NCBI GenBank assembly: GCA_949031345.1
Contig: CARNVA010000015.1
Location: 1-37,573 of the forward strand
DNA: 37,573 nucleotides
Direction of reading: 5' to 3'
DNA from: an uncultured Eubacteriales bacterium
Lineage (GTDB): Bacteria; Bacillota; Clostridia; Christensenellales; UBA1242
Shown: positions 1-7,919 of the stretch, one piece after another
How positions within the stretch are numbered: the stretch's first letter is position 1
Layout: every line of letters starts with the position of its first letter
The notes under the pieces: model-generated
What the model saw: only the letters and a program-made list of their open reading frames with translations
Databases searched by the model: none
What the model was told of the DNA's origin: nothing
Translations under genes and position numbers: made by a program

Positions 1-92
1 CTTGTGGGTATGTTTATGTCTTTAATATTAAGTTGAAATTTAACTTTTTTTTGTTGATATTATTTAGTATTCAATTTAAAGCAAATTAAGAT

Positions 93-1433
93 TTATTTTC
101 CCAGGCAAAACTTAGTGAATATTAAATCAATAATATTTTCGTTTTCACATTGGCCAGTGATTTTTCCAAGACTGTTCCAAAGCTTTTTAATCAGCATAGC
201 AATTATGTCCATGCTTTCATTTTTATTATCCAAAATTTGATTGCACAGTTGCATGCCATCTTCAATTATTTCTAGCTGTCTTGTAGAAGTGACTAGTGTA
301 TGTGAATAATCAATTTTTTCGGCTTTAACCAAAGTAAAAATCTTTTCTTTGATTTCATTGATATTTGCTTCATTTAAAGCTGAGATTAAAATTTCATCTG
401 TTTGGCTTTCAAGTTTTCGAGGGAGATCATTTTTATTTATTATCGTAATTACATTATCTTTATTTTTAAGAAGATTTTTTATTTGTCTATCTTGAATATT
501 CATCTTTTTGCTTCCATCGAGAAGAAATAATATGACATCAGCCTTATCAATTGAAGTTTTTGACTTTTCAATTCCGAGTTTTTCAACTTTATCATCGCTA
601 TCACGAATGCCGGCCGTGTCAATCAGGTTTATCTTTATACCTTTATATATTAGACTTTCTGTCAAAGTATCTCTTGTTGTGCCCTCTATTTCTGTCACAA
701 TTGCTCGATTTTCACCGAGTAGTGCATTCAAAGTGGATGATTTTCCTACATTTGGAGCACCAACAAGGGCAACATTTATTCCATTTTTAATAAACTTTGC
801 ATTTTTGCCGTCTTCAAAAAGTCGGTTAAGCTTTGACTGAATTTCTTCAATTTTATTAAATATCAGCTCTTTTGTCGAACTTTCAAAATCTTCTTCAGGA
901 TAGTCTAAAGTGGCCTCTATTTGAGCTATCATTTGAGTGATCTCATTTTGAAGTAGGGTGATTTCTTTATATAATTTTCCATCAGCCAACGATAAAGCTG
1001 CTTTAAGCTCGCCCTCACTTTCTGCATTGATTTCATCAATAATACTTTCTGCCATATCTAGACTTATCTTTCCGTTTTCGAAAGCTCGTTTGGTGAATTC
1101 TCCGTTTTCAGCAAGTCTCGCTCCGCATTTTATCAAAAGCTCAAGCACGCTTTGAGAAAGATAGGAGCCTCCATGAATTTGAAACTCCACCATATCTTCA
1201 CCAGTATAGCTGAAAGGTGCTTTAAAATACACTGCCAAACAGTGCTCTTTTAAGTTGTTTTTTAGTGTTAAACTTCCAAAATAAAGATAGCGCGGCATGA
1301 TATTTTGATAATCTAGTGACTTTGATTTAAAAATATCTTTCATTATTTCCAGCGCTCTGCTTCCACTTAATCTTACTATTGATATAGCGCCTCTTCCTAA
1401 AGGCGTTGATATTGCACAAATTGTCTCTTTCAT
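93..1433 (-). CDS. mnmE: tRNA modification GTPase MnmE
   Basis: MnmE works with MnmG to install the cmnm5/nm5 group on wobble uridine 34 of several tRNAs. The 446-residue protein has the normal family length. It shows an N-terminal tetrahydrofolate-binding region (about 1-120), then a helical domain with an inserted G domain: P-loop GAPNVGKS at 225-232, DTAG at 272-275 and NKND at 333-336. It ends in the family C-terminal motif FCLGK, whose cysteine is at 443. It is the only housekeeping gene on the minus strand at this end and diverges from dnaN across the candidate origin. No Shine-Dalgarno sequence precedes the ATG, and a TATAAT lies so close that the transcript may be leaderless. Its partner mnmG is not in the same operon but lies 3.8 kb away on the other strand. 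Confidence 0.97.
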   Translation of the reverse strand: MKETICAISTPLGRGAISIVRLSGSRALEIMKDIFKSKSLDYQNIMPRYLYFGSLTLKNNLKEHCLAVYFKAPFSYTGEDMVEFQIHGGSYLSQSVLELLIKCGARLAENGEFTKRAFENGKISLDMAESIIDEINAESEGELKAALSLADGKLYKEITLLQNEITQMIAQIEATLDYPEEDFESSTKELIFNKIEEIQSKLNRLFEDGKNAKFIKNGINVALVGAPNVGKSSTLNALLGENRAIVTEIEGTTRDTLTESLIYKGIKINLIDTAGIRDSDDKVEKLGIEKSKTSIDKADVILFLLDGSKKMNIQDRQIKNLLKNKDNVITIINKNDLPRKLESQTDEILISALNEANINEIKEKIFTLVKAEKIDYSHTLVTSTRQLEIIEDGMQLCNQILDNKNESMDIIAMLIKKLWNSLGKITGQCENENIIDLIFTKFCLGK

Positions 1434-2003
1434 GTTTTTTATTATATCAAAGTTTACCTTCTAAAGCAAACAAATATTGCTTTTATTTTTCTGTAAATTC
1501 ATTTAAAAATCTGATGAATTTAAAAGCTCTTAAAAACATCTTTTAAGAAGCCTCTTTTCCTCAATGTGTATATCTTTTGTGCAATTGTGTAACAAATTTG
1601 TTATGCTATACACAAAATATACACAAATAAAAAATCAGTATATTGTATGTTACTTTATTATTTTTTAAATTTATATACTATATATTGTATAACTAAAAAG
1701 ATATACACATATTCACAGTGCTTATTATTACTATTATTATCAATCAATAAAAAATATCCTTTCTTAAAAAGGAAAATTTGAGTGAGAGAAGGTTTAGGAA
1801 GATTGCTTGTTAAAAGAATGGAAAAGAGAGGTGGAAAAGGATTTTATCTTTTTAAGGTTTAAGAAGTTTTTAAGGGAAGCAAGATTATATTTGAGCTGTT
1901 TGGTTTTGTTCGGTTTACACTTTTTTTAAGGAAGGTTTATTTGGAAGATGTTAAACTTAAAAAAGCTTTGCTATTTTGGTTGCTAAAAAAGAGCTGATAA
2001 TGG
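1434..2003. other. Candidate replication origin (oriC) region
   Basis: This gene-free stretch separates the minus-strand mnmE from the plus-strand dnaN, and almost all genes to its right are on the plus strand, as expected for a leading strand leaving an origin. It holds five 9-mers close to the DnaA box TTATNCACA: ATATACACA at 1617-1625 and 1701-1709, its complement at 1565-1573, CTATACACA at 1606-1614 and ATATTCACA at 1709-1717. They lie among very AT-rich sequence (1620-1760) that could serve as the unwinding element. The right part (1760-1960) is purine-rich on the plus strand and has no recognised feature. The origin call is inference: no box matches the consensus at its first base, and dnaA is not adjacent. 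Confidence 0.5.
1441..1469 (-). promoter_or_regulatory. mnmE promoter, possibly giving a leaderless mRNA
   Basis: Read on the minus strand, TTGCTT (1469-1464) and TATAAT (1446-1441) are separated by 17 bases. Only seven bases (AAAAAAC) lie between the -10 box and the ATG, so transcription should start at or within one base of the start codon. No ribosome binding site fits in that space. Confidence 0.5.
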
Positions 2004-2032
2004 TTGACTTAAATAAATTTAAGTATTATAAT
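2004..2032 (+). promoter_or_regulatory. dnaN promoter
   Basis: TTGACT (2004-2009) and TATAAT (2027-2032) are spaced by 17 bases, a near-consensus housekeeping promoter. It lies 55 bases upstream of the dnaN start, so dnaN appears to have its own promoter rather than being cotranscribed with dnaA. Confidence 0.75.
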
Positions 2033-2086
2033 ATAAAGGTAAAAATGTGAGTTTTATTTTTAAGACTTGTAATTAAAGGAGAAAAT

Positions 2087-3187
2087 ATGTTAGTAAGTTG
2101 TCAAGGGCTCGAACTTTCAGATGCACTTTTAAGAGTTAGTAAAGCTATTTCATCAAAGATAACCAATCCAATTTTGGAAGGAATTAAGATGGTTGCTGAA
2201 GACGATACCCTTACTTTGTCTGCCACAGATACCGAACTTTCAATTGAAAAGAAGATAAAGGCCAATGTAAAAAGTGAGGGCGAAACTGTCGTTCCTGGCA
2301 GATTTATCACTGAGTTTGTAAAAAAACTTACAAATTCCACAATCGAGCTTGAAGTAAATGAAAAAAATCAACTGGCTATTCGTTATGATGACAGTGAATC
2401 TATTATTCAATGCTATAATCCAGTTGAATATCCAGGTTTTAAAAAGATTGATACCACAGATTATTTTGGAATGAGCAAAAAAGACTTTAAGTCTTGCGTG
2501 CTTAAAACCATCTTTGCTGTTGCGCTTGATGATTCAAGACCTATTTTGAAGGGCGTTTTGTTTGATATTTCAAGTGGATGCGTCAATGTGGTTGCACTTG
2601 ATGGTTATCGACTTGCAAGAGTTAAGAAAAATGTGACTTCAAATGTTGAAAAATCTATTGTTGTGCCAAGCCGCAGTTTAGCCGAGCTTTCAAAACTTAT
2701 TGATGACACTGATGATATCATCAATGTCTATATTGATAAGTATGCCATTATGGTTGACCTTGGCGATACAAAAGTGACTTCAAGACTTTTGGAAGGCGAT
2801 TATATCAATTATAAGCAGATAATTCCAGTAAACTATGAGAGTTTTATCACTGTAAATAAGGCAAATTTTGAAGAAGCCCTTGAAAGAGCAACCCTTCTTT
2901 CAAAAACAAGCGGAAACAATTATGTTAAATTTGATATTAAAGAAAACAATATTCTTTTAACTTCAAATTCAGAACTTGGAAATTTAAAGGAAAACATTCC
3001 GGTAAATCTTTCTGGTAAGGATATTATCATCTCCTTTAATCCACGCTATTTTCTTGAAAGCTTGAAGGCAGTAAGCAATGATTTTGTTAAACTTTGCTTT
3101 ATCAACTCATCAACTCCTTGCGTGGTTGTGCCTACTGAAGAAGATGAATTTTTATATCTTATTTTGCCTGTAAGAGTGATTGGTTAA
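2087..3187 (+). CDS. dnaN: DNA polymerase III sliding clamp (beta subunit)
   Basis: DnaN forms the ring-shaped dimer that holds replicative polymerase on DNA. The 366-residue protein has the usual length and the three-fold repeated clamp domain. Recognisable segments include the N-terminal ISSKITNPILEGIKM (21-35), VALDGYRLARVK in the middle domain and a C-terminal end of the type LILPVRVIG, where clamp proteins usually end in LPMR. The ATG follows AAAGGAG with a good spacing. The gene stands alone: promoter in front, terminator directly behind. Its usual partner dnaA is absent from the window, although dnaN still sits beside the candidate origin. Confidence 0.97.
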   Translation: MLVSCQGLELSDALLRVSKAISSKITNPILEGIKMVAEDDTLTLSATDTELSIEKKIKANVKSEGETVVPGRFITEFVKKLTNSTIELEVNEKNQLAIRYDDSESIIQCYNPVEYPGFKKIDTTDYFGMSKKDFKSCVLKTIFAVALDDSRPILKGVLFDISSGCVNVVALDGYRLARVKKNVTSNVEKSIVVPSRSLAELSKLIDDTDDIINVYIDKYAIMVDLGDTKVTSRLLEGDYINYKQIIPVNYESFITVNKANFEEALERATLLSKTSGNNYVKFDIKENNILLTSNSELGNLKENIPVNLSGKDIIISFNPRYFLESLKAVSNDFVKLCFINSSTPCVVVPTEEDEFLYLILPVRVIG

Positions 3188-3190
3188 ATT

Positions 3191-3230
3191 AAAAAAGAAG
3201 GCTGTATATTTATATAGCTTTTTTTTGTTT
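3191..3230 (+). terminator. Terminator after dnaN
   Basis: GGCTGTATA (3200-3208) pairs with TATATAGCT (3211-3219) using two G-T wobbles. The flanking A-run and T-run extend the stem, and eight T bases follow. It lies four bases after the dnaN stop. Confidence 0.75.
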
Positions 3231-3343
3231 GTAAGTTTCGTTTAATAGACCTTTTGTGAGCAAATTTGGTCTAATCATTTCATAAAATTCTTAGATAAAC
3301 GCTTAAATTATGGGTTTTGAGGGTGTAATTAAGCGTTAAAACA

Positions 3344-3372
3344 TTGAAAATAAAAAATAAATATGTTATAAT
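3344..3372 (+). promoter_or_regulatory. Promoter upstream of the dUTPase gene
   Basis: TTGAAA (3344-3349) and TATAAT (3367-3372) are 17 bases apart. It would give a leader of about 180 bases. A second, weaker candidate with an extended -10 (TTGTTT at 3483-3488, TGC-TAAAAT ending at 3512) lies closer to the gene. A single truncated copy of the GCGGATAAT repeat found again near 18.6 kb lies at 3437-3452. Nothing else is recognisable in 3231-3561. Confidence 0.6.
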
Positions 3373-3561
3373 ATTTCGCAGGAAAAAATTGATTTTATTT
3401 AAAAACATGATATTGACTTTGTTTTCAACGATTGCGAAAGCGGATAATTTTGACAAAAATTATAAAAAAATGTCATTTACAATTGTTTTATTAAGAGCAT
3501 TAGTGCTAAAATAATCTCAAACATTCGCCTTTTATGGCTATGATTTTACTGTGGAGGAAAG

Positions 3562-4173
3562 ATGAACGAATTTATTTCTAATGACATTTATTTTGCAAAG
3601 ATGAGAGCTGATGCACTTATTCCTAAAAAGGAAGACGAAAACGCTGGTTATGACCTGTTTGCTGCTTTTGATGAAAGATATATTTTGATTAAACCTTTTG
3701 GAACAGAGCTTATACCAACTGGAATTGCTTGGGCGTGTGATGAAAATCACTATATGCAGATTGTTGAGCGCTCATCCACTGGAAAAAGAGGTTTGAAAGT
3801 AAGCGGTGGAATTATTGATAGTGGCTATCGCGGAGAAATCAAAGTTGCAATTTTCAATGCAAACACAAGCTATCTTGTTTTCTCGCCTTTTGCTGAAAAA
3901 CAGATAAGAGAAGAGTTGTTGAGGGATGAAGTTTTGAAAGAAGATGATTTAAAAAATTTAATATTTTATTCGACTTCTAAGGCGATTGCTCAAGGACTTA
4001 TTCACATTGTTGAAAAACTTAAAATAAAAGAGATAAGTTTGCAGGCACTTAGGGAGATACCATCGAAGAGGGGTGAACAAGGTTGGGGAAGCACCAATAC
4101 TCGTGATGAACTTAAAAAAGTTAACGAAATTTTAGATAGGCTTCCAAAATTTTCTGATAAGGCAAATAAGTAA
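3562..4173 (+). CDS. dut: dUTP diphosphatase (dUTPase) with an insertion
   Basis: The enzyme hydrolyses dUTP to dUMP and pyrophosphate, keeping uracil out of DNA and feeding dTMP synthesis. All five motifs of trimeric dUTPases are visible: NAGYDLFA (27-34), RSSTGKRGL (70-78), GGIIDSGYRGEIKV (82-95, catalytic Asp 86), a motif-4-like AIAQGLIHIV (141-150) and the C-terminal RGEQGWGSTN arm (170-179). At 203 residues it is about 50 longer than usual. The excess is a charged helical insert at about 105-139 between motifs 3 and 4, plus a C-terminal extension. The ATG follows GGAGG. The next gene is a dCMP deaminase, so the two probably act together in making dUMP. The related dCTP deaminase family is less likely because the motifs are dUTPase-like. 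Confidence 0.9.
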   Translation: MNEFISNDIYFAKMRADALIPKKEDENAGYDLFAAFDERYILIKPFGTELIPTGIAWACDENHYMQIVERSSTGKRGLKVSGGIIDSGYRGEIKVAIFNANTSYLVFSPFAEKQIREELLRDEVLKEDDLKNLIFYSTSKAIAQGLIHIVEKLKIKEISLQALREIPSKRGEQGWGSTNTRDELKKVNEILDRLPKFSDKANK

Positions 4174-4177
4174 CTAA

Positions 4178-4510
4178 AGCGAACCGAATGTTCGACGACT
4201 ATGGTTTATAAAATAGAAAATAAAAATAAATAGTAATGCAAACATCGTTTGCTAAAGTGATTGTTTACTTAGGTGTTTATTGATTACTTAAGAGAAAAAA
4301 AAGTGATGGAAACTAAGTTTCCCAAGCCTTACGCTTGGCGACTGTGGGTTTAATTTAAATCAAATATAAAAAAGAAAATAAATAGTAATGCAAACTAAGT
4401 TTGCCCAAATGTTCGGCGACTAAGATTTATGAGAAAAATAAAATACTAACAAAATTCAATAGCGATGCAAACTAAGTTTGCCAAGCCTTACGCTTGACGA
4501 CTATGAGTTA
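4178..4510. repeat. Array of intergenic palindromic repeats
   Basis: The whole gap between two genes is built from partial or full copies of one unit. The left half is a hairpin GCAAAC-loop-GTTTGC (4238-4252, 4390-4404, 4467-4481), and the copy at 4308-4322 has GGAAAC/GTTTCC, a compensatory change that keeps pairing. The right half is a second hairpin such as CAAGC-CTTAC-GCTTG (4323-4337 and the copy near 4482-4496) or CGAA-TG-TTCG (about 4183-4194), followed by a GACTATGGTTT-like end. Copies at 4178 (right half only), 4229 (left half only), 4302, 4380 and 4457 can be told apart. A sixth, left-half copy lies at 26515-26540. Confidence 0.8.
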
Positions 4511-4549
4511 ATTTAAAGAAAAAAACAATTTTTTTTTAAAAGAGGGATT

Positions 4550-5002
4550 ATGATTGATAATAAATGGGATAAAAGATTTATCGAAATGGCAAGAGTGGTT
4601 GGAAATTGGAGCTCTTGCTTTAAAGAAAATAGACATGTAGGTGCGGTTATTGTTAAAGACAAACGCATTTTGACTACTGGTTATAACGGCGCGCCAAGTG
4701 GTGTGACAAGTTGTAAGGATAGGGGCGAATGTATACGCATTTTAAATAATATTGAAAGTGGCACAAGACAGGAATTTTGTTATAGCGTTCATGCTGAACA
4801 AAATGCCATTTGTCAAGCTGCTAAACTTGGAATAAGCGTTGAAGGTGCAACTCTTTATTGCACTCACCAACCATGTTCTGTTTGCACCCGTCTCATCATA
4901 AACGCTGGAATAAAGAGAGTGGTTTATGAAGAGGGCTATCCTGATGATTTCTCTTTAAAGCTCTTCAGTGAAGCTGGGGTTATCGTGGAAAAAGCTGTTT
5001 AA
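4550..5002 (+). CDS. Deoxycytidylate (dCMP) deaminase
   Basis: This zinc enzyme deaminates dCMP to dUMP for dTMP synthesis. The 150-residue protein has the cytidine-deaminase-fold signature: HAEQNA at 81-86 (His zinc ligand, catalytic Glu 83) and PCSVC at 108-112 (two Cys ligands, 109 and 112). The dCMP-type region GYNGAPSGV (44-52) and the stretch around GECIR (59-63) fit the ComEB/dCMP deaminase branch rather than tRNA adenosine deaminase. The ATG follows AGAGGG. It lies downstream of the dUTPase across the palindromic repeat array. Both genes produce dUMP, so a shared nucleotide-supply role is likely. Confidence 0.92.
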   Translation: MIDNKWDKRFIEMARVVGNWSSCFKENRHVGAVIVKDKRILTTGYNGAPSGVTSCKDRGECIRILNNIESGTRQEFCYSVHAEQNAICQAAKLGISVEGATLYCTHQPCSVCTRLIINAGIKRVVYEEGYPDDFSLKLFSEAGVIVEKAV

Positions 5003-5199
5003 AAAGGCAAATAAATATGTAAATATTAAATTTTTACATTTATTTTCAAAATTTTCTTTAATTCGAGTTTATTTTCGTTTTTGCAATGTTTTGTTTGAGA
5101 ATGCTGAAAAAATGGAGATTTTATTGAAATTTGAATAAATATAAAGAAATTATAGAAAAATTTAAGTTTTATTTTCAAAATAAGTTTTTAAAACTTAGT

Positions 5200-5205
5200 T
5201 ATAAT
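5200..5205 (+). promoter_or_regulatory. Likely -10 box for mnmG
   Basis: A perfect TATAAT stands 16 bases before the mnmG start. The -35 region is poor (TTTTCA or TTCAAA at imperfect spacing). If used, the leader would be only about ten bases and would consist almost entirely of the weak AAGGA ribosome binding site. Nothing else is seen in 5003-5199. Confidence 0.45.
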
Positions 5206-5221
5206 AGAAATAAGGATAAAA

Positions 5222-7072
5222 ATGAAGACTTTTGATGCGGTTGTTATTGGGGCTGGTCATGCTGGTTGTGAAGCTGGGCTGGCTCTTGCAAGAATGGGAA
5301 ATAAGACATTGCTTCTTACATTAAATCTTGATGCAGTGGCTTTTTTGGCATGCAATCCTTCAATTGGTGGCACTGCAAAGGGGCAACTGGTAAGTGAAAT
5401 TGATGCGCTTGGCGGGCAAATGGGTTTAAATGCAGATAAAACCATGCTTCAAATAAGAATGCTCAACAGTGGTAAAGGTCCCGCAGTGCAAAGTTTGAGG
5501 GCTCAAACAGATAAAATATCCTATCACAACGAAATGAAGAAAACTCTTGAAAGTTGTGAAAATCTCTATTTGAGACAGGGTGAAGCGGTTGATATTATAT
5601 GCAAAGACAACGGTGAGAAACTGGTTAAAACTGCTCTTGGTGAAGAAATTTCATGTAGAGCTGTCGTGTTTGCAACAGGGGTTTATCTTAAAAGTCAAAT
5701 CATCATTGGTGACTATGTAAAAGACAGCGGACCAAATGGTTTTTCAAATGCTATGCTTTTATCAGATTGTCTTTCAAGGCTTGGAATTAAGCTTTTGCGA
5801 TTTAAAACTGGCACTCCGGCTCGAATTAACGGCAGAAGCATTGACTATGCTAAGCTTGAAATTCAAAAAGGCGACGAAAATGTACAAAATTTTTCATTTT
5901 TGACCAAAGAAAAGTTGAATAATAAAGCATGTTGTTACTTAACATATACCAACGAGGAGACACACAAGATTATTCGCGAAAATCTTGACAAGGCACCTGT
6001 TTTTTCAGGGCTGATTAAAGGTATTGGTCCTCGCTATTGTCCTTCAATCGAAACAAAGATTGTAAGGTTTGCAGACAAGGAAAGGCATCAGTTGTTTTTA
6101 GAGCCTGAGTCGCTATCCACTCAAGAGGTTTACATTCAAGGTTTCTCAACTTCCATGCCTGTGGATGTTCAAGAAAAGATGATTCGATCTGTAAAAGGGC
6201 TCGAAAATGCTGAGGTTATGCGCGACTCTTATGCCATCGAGTATGACTGCATTGAGCCTACAGAACTTAACCCAACGCTTGAGCTGAAAAAGATTAAAGG
6301 TTTGTTTTTCGCTGGGCAGATAAATGGGACTTCTGGCTATGAAGAGGCGGCAGCACAGGGACTTATCGCTGGAATAAATGCCAGTCTTTATCTGCAAAAT
6401 AGAGAGCAACTTGTGCTTAAACGCAGTGATGGTTATATTGGCGTTTTGATTGACGACATTGTCACTAAAGGCACCCTTGAGCCTTACAGAATGATGACAA
6501 GCAGGGCAGAGTATAGGCTATTTTTAAGACAGGATAACGCCGATTTGAGACTTACTGAAATTGGAAGAAAGGTTGGGCTTGTAAGTGATGAAAGATGGGA
6601 AGTTTTTAATCGCAAAAAGGCTAAACTTGCCGAAATAGAAGGCAGACTGTCACAAAGATTTAAGGTCGAACAACTGCGTGAGCTTTTTGAAGAAAATGGG
6701 GAAAGTCTTCCTAAAGAGAGTATGACTGTCAAAGAATGTTTGAAACGAAGCAATATTGACGCTTTTAAACTTAACAAAAAACTGCATATTTTTGATGAGT
6801 TTGATCATGAAATAATAAACGAGATGAACATAATGGTCAAATATGAGGGATATTTAAAACAGCAGGAAGATGAGATTGAAAAATTCAAGAAAAATGAAAT
6901 GCTGCTTATCCCAGAAGATTTTGATTATGGCAAATACCATGGACTGAGAATTGAAGCGAAGGAAAAACTGGAGCAAATGCGACCTTTAAGTATAGGCCAA
7001 GCATCACGAATATCAGGTGTTTCACCAGCGGATATTGCAGTTTTAAGCGTGCTTATTAAAAAGGAAAAATGA
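5222..7072 (+). CDS. mnmG: tRNA uridine-5-carboxymethylaminomethyl enzyme MnmG (GidA)
   Basis: MnmG is the FAD-dependent partner of MnmE in modifying wobble U34 of tRNAs. The 616-residue protein is full length. It has the FAD dinucleotide fold GAGHAGCEAGLALARMG (10-26), GGTAKGQL a little further on, the family signature GPRYCPSIETK in the middle and the second signature GQINGTSGYEEAAAQG, followed by the helical C-terminal domain that contacts MnmE. The start is preceded by a weak AAGGA. Its position between dnaN and rsmG on the plus strand is typical of origin-proximal gidA/gidB clusters, although here rsmG is more than 10 kb away with accessory genes in between. Confidence 0.97.
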   Translation: MKTFDAVVIGAGHAGCEAGLALARMGNKTLLLTLNLDAVAFLACNPSIGGTAKGQLVSEIDALGGQMGLNADKTMLQIRMLNSGKGPAVQSLRAQTDKISYHNEMKKTLESCENLYLRQGEAVDIICKDNGEKLVKTALGEEISCRAVVFATGVYLKSQIIIGDYVKDSGPNGFSNAMLLSDCLSRLGIKLLRFKTGTPARINGRSIDYAKLEIQKGDENVQNFSFLTKEKLNNKACCYLTYTNEETHKIIRENLDKAPVFSGLIKGIGPRYCPSIETKIVRFADKERHQLFLEPESLSTQEVYIQGFSTSMPVDVQEKMIRSVKGLENAEVMRDSYAIEYDCIEPTELNPTLELKKIKGLFFAGQINGTSGYEEAAAQGLIAGINASLYLQNREQLVLKRSDGYIGVLIDDIVTKGTLEPYRMMTSRAEYRLFLRQDNADLRLTEIGRKVGLVSDERWEVFNRKKAKLAEIEGRLSQRFKVEQLRELFEENGESLPKESMTVKECLKRSNIDAFKLNKKLHIFDEFDHEIINEMNIMVKYEGYLKQQEDEIEKFKKNEMLLIPEDFDYGKYHGLRIEAKEKLEQMRPLSIGQASRISGVSPADIAVLSVLIKKEK

Positions 7073-7228
7073 GATTTAACCTATTTAACCATTTTTAAAA
7101 ATGATATACGGTTTAACAAAAAATCTGATTTTTCTTGCTTATGACGTTAAAAATAGAAAAGAAAGACTTTTAAATAAGAAAAAAATTGTTAAAAATTTAT
7201 AAAATTTGAAAATAATTTAAAAAAACGC

Positions 7229-7257
7229 TTGAAAATAGGAAATAAAATGTGTATACT
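7229..7257 (+). promoter_or_regulatory. Promoter of tRNA-Ser
   Basis: TTGAAA (7229-7234) and TATACT (7252-7257) are separated by 17 bases and lie 35 bases before the mature tRNA. Confidence 0.7.
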
Positions 7258-7292
7258 AGAAAAAGAAAGAAAAAACAAACTTTTTCTAGAAT

Positions 7293-7381
7293 GGAGAGAT
7301 GGCTGAGCGGTCGAAAGCGGCGGTCTTGAAAACCGTTGAGGTTAATAGCCTCCAGGGGTTCGAATCCCTTTCTCTCCGCCA
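7293..7381 (+). tRNA. tRNA-Ser(UGA)
   Basis: The acceptor stem is GGAGAGA (7293-7299) with TCTCTCC (7371-7377), then discriminator G and an encoded CCA (7379-7381). The anticodon loop CTTGAAA (7325-7331) gives anticodon TGA at 7327-7329, which reads UCA serine codons. A long variable arm follows, as expected for serine tRNAs, then a T arm with GGTTCGAATCC. It has its own promoter and terminator. The genes that follow include a broken site-specific recombinase, so this tRNA may have served as an integration site. No duplicated tRNA 3' end was seen to mark an attR. Confidence 0.96.
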
Positions 7382-7384
7382 ATC

Positions 7385-7428
7385 AAAACCTAAATCAGAC
7401 CTTAAAAGTTTGATTTAGGTTTTATTTT
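7385..7428 (+). terminator. Terminator after tRNA-Ser
   Basis: A perfect 13-base stem, AAAACCTAAATCA (7385-7397) with TGATTTAGGTTTT (7411-7423), is followed by ATTTTT. Confidence 0.85.
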
Positions 7429-7437
7429 TGCTATAAT
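7429..7437 (+). promoter_or_regulatory. Extended -10 promoter for the 69-aa ORF
   Basis: TGC-TATAAT is a consensus extended -10 element that begins right after the tRNA terminator's T-run. It lies 19 bases before the start codon of the next ORF. Confidence 0.5.
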
Positions 7438-7456
7438 AAACGAAAGGAGTTATAAA

Positions 7457-7666
7457 ATGAATATAGAACAACAAAAAAATTTATTTAAAGAAGCGATAAA
7501 AAGCGAAATGTCTATTATGCACACAGAGTTTGGGAAAGCATTAGATTTTGCTGATAAATTTGTAGAACTTGGTAATGACTTTAGTAAATTGAAGCCAGAT
7601 ACACAAGAGAAAATTATCAAAGCATTTTTGAGCATTGCACTTGCTTCTCCTATAAAATTTAATTAA
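7457..7666 (+). CDS. Small unknown protein (69 aa)
   Basis: No family was recognised. The predicted product is acidic to neutral and helical, with no membrane segment or signal peptide. Its ending KIIKAFLSIALASPIKFN is amphipathic. A strong ribosome binding site (AAAGGAG, eight bases before the ATG) and an extended -10 promoter support translation. It is the first gene after tRNA-Ser and precedes the palindromic element and recombinase remnant, so it is probably part of the same accessory patch. Confidence 0.6.
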   Translation: MNIEQQKNLFKEAIKSEMSIMHTEFGKALDFADKFVELGNDFSKLKPDTQEKIIKAFLSIALASPIKFN

Positions 7667-7672
7667 AAATAA

Positions 7673-7860
7673 GTGGCTACTTTATGCCGCGAAAGGTTCT
7701 TTACTCAGGGCTTAAGAATGGAACATAATAGACAAGAGGCAAAAAGAAAAAAGCGAAAATTATCTTCGCTTTATTAGCATAATGCTTGTTTCTTTGTCTT
7801 AATTGTGGGGGTTAACATTCTAAGCCCTGTGTCAAGAACACCGTGGAATAAATTAGCCAC
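7673..7860. mobile_element. MITE-like long palindromic element (188 bp)
   Basis: The ends form an imperfect inverted repeat of about 45 bases: 7673-7720 (starting GTGGCTACTTTATGCC) pairs with 7816-7860 (ending AATAAATTAGCCAC). Both arms share GTGGCTA, TTTAT, GTTCTT, CAGGGCTTA and GAATG blocks. Inside, AGACAA pairs with TTGTCT and AAGCGAA with TTCGCTT, so nearly the whole element folds into one rod. It has no ORF. It could be a non-autonomous insertion (MITE) or a structured RNA. It lies between the small ORF and the broken recombinase. Confidence 0.55.
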
Positions 7861-7919
7861 GATTTAAACATATATTTCAACCTTAATGTCAACATATCTT
7901 TGTTCGGTTATATTTTGAA

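Noticed and set aside
3340..3561. Riboswitch before the dUTPase gene
   Set aside because: The leader is long, but no known aptamer pattern or terminator-antiterminator pair could be seen.
4178..4510. CRISPR array
   Set aside because: The units are partial, vary in length, contain two hairpins and have no regular unique spacers; no cas gene is present.
7197..7382. Minus-strand 61-codon frame over tRNA-Ser
   Set aside because: It is antisense to the tRNA, a common artefact.
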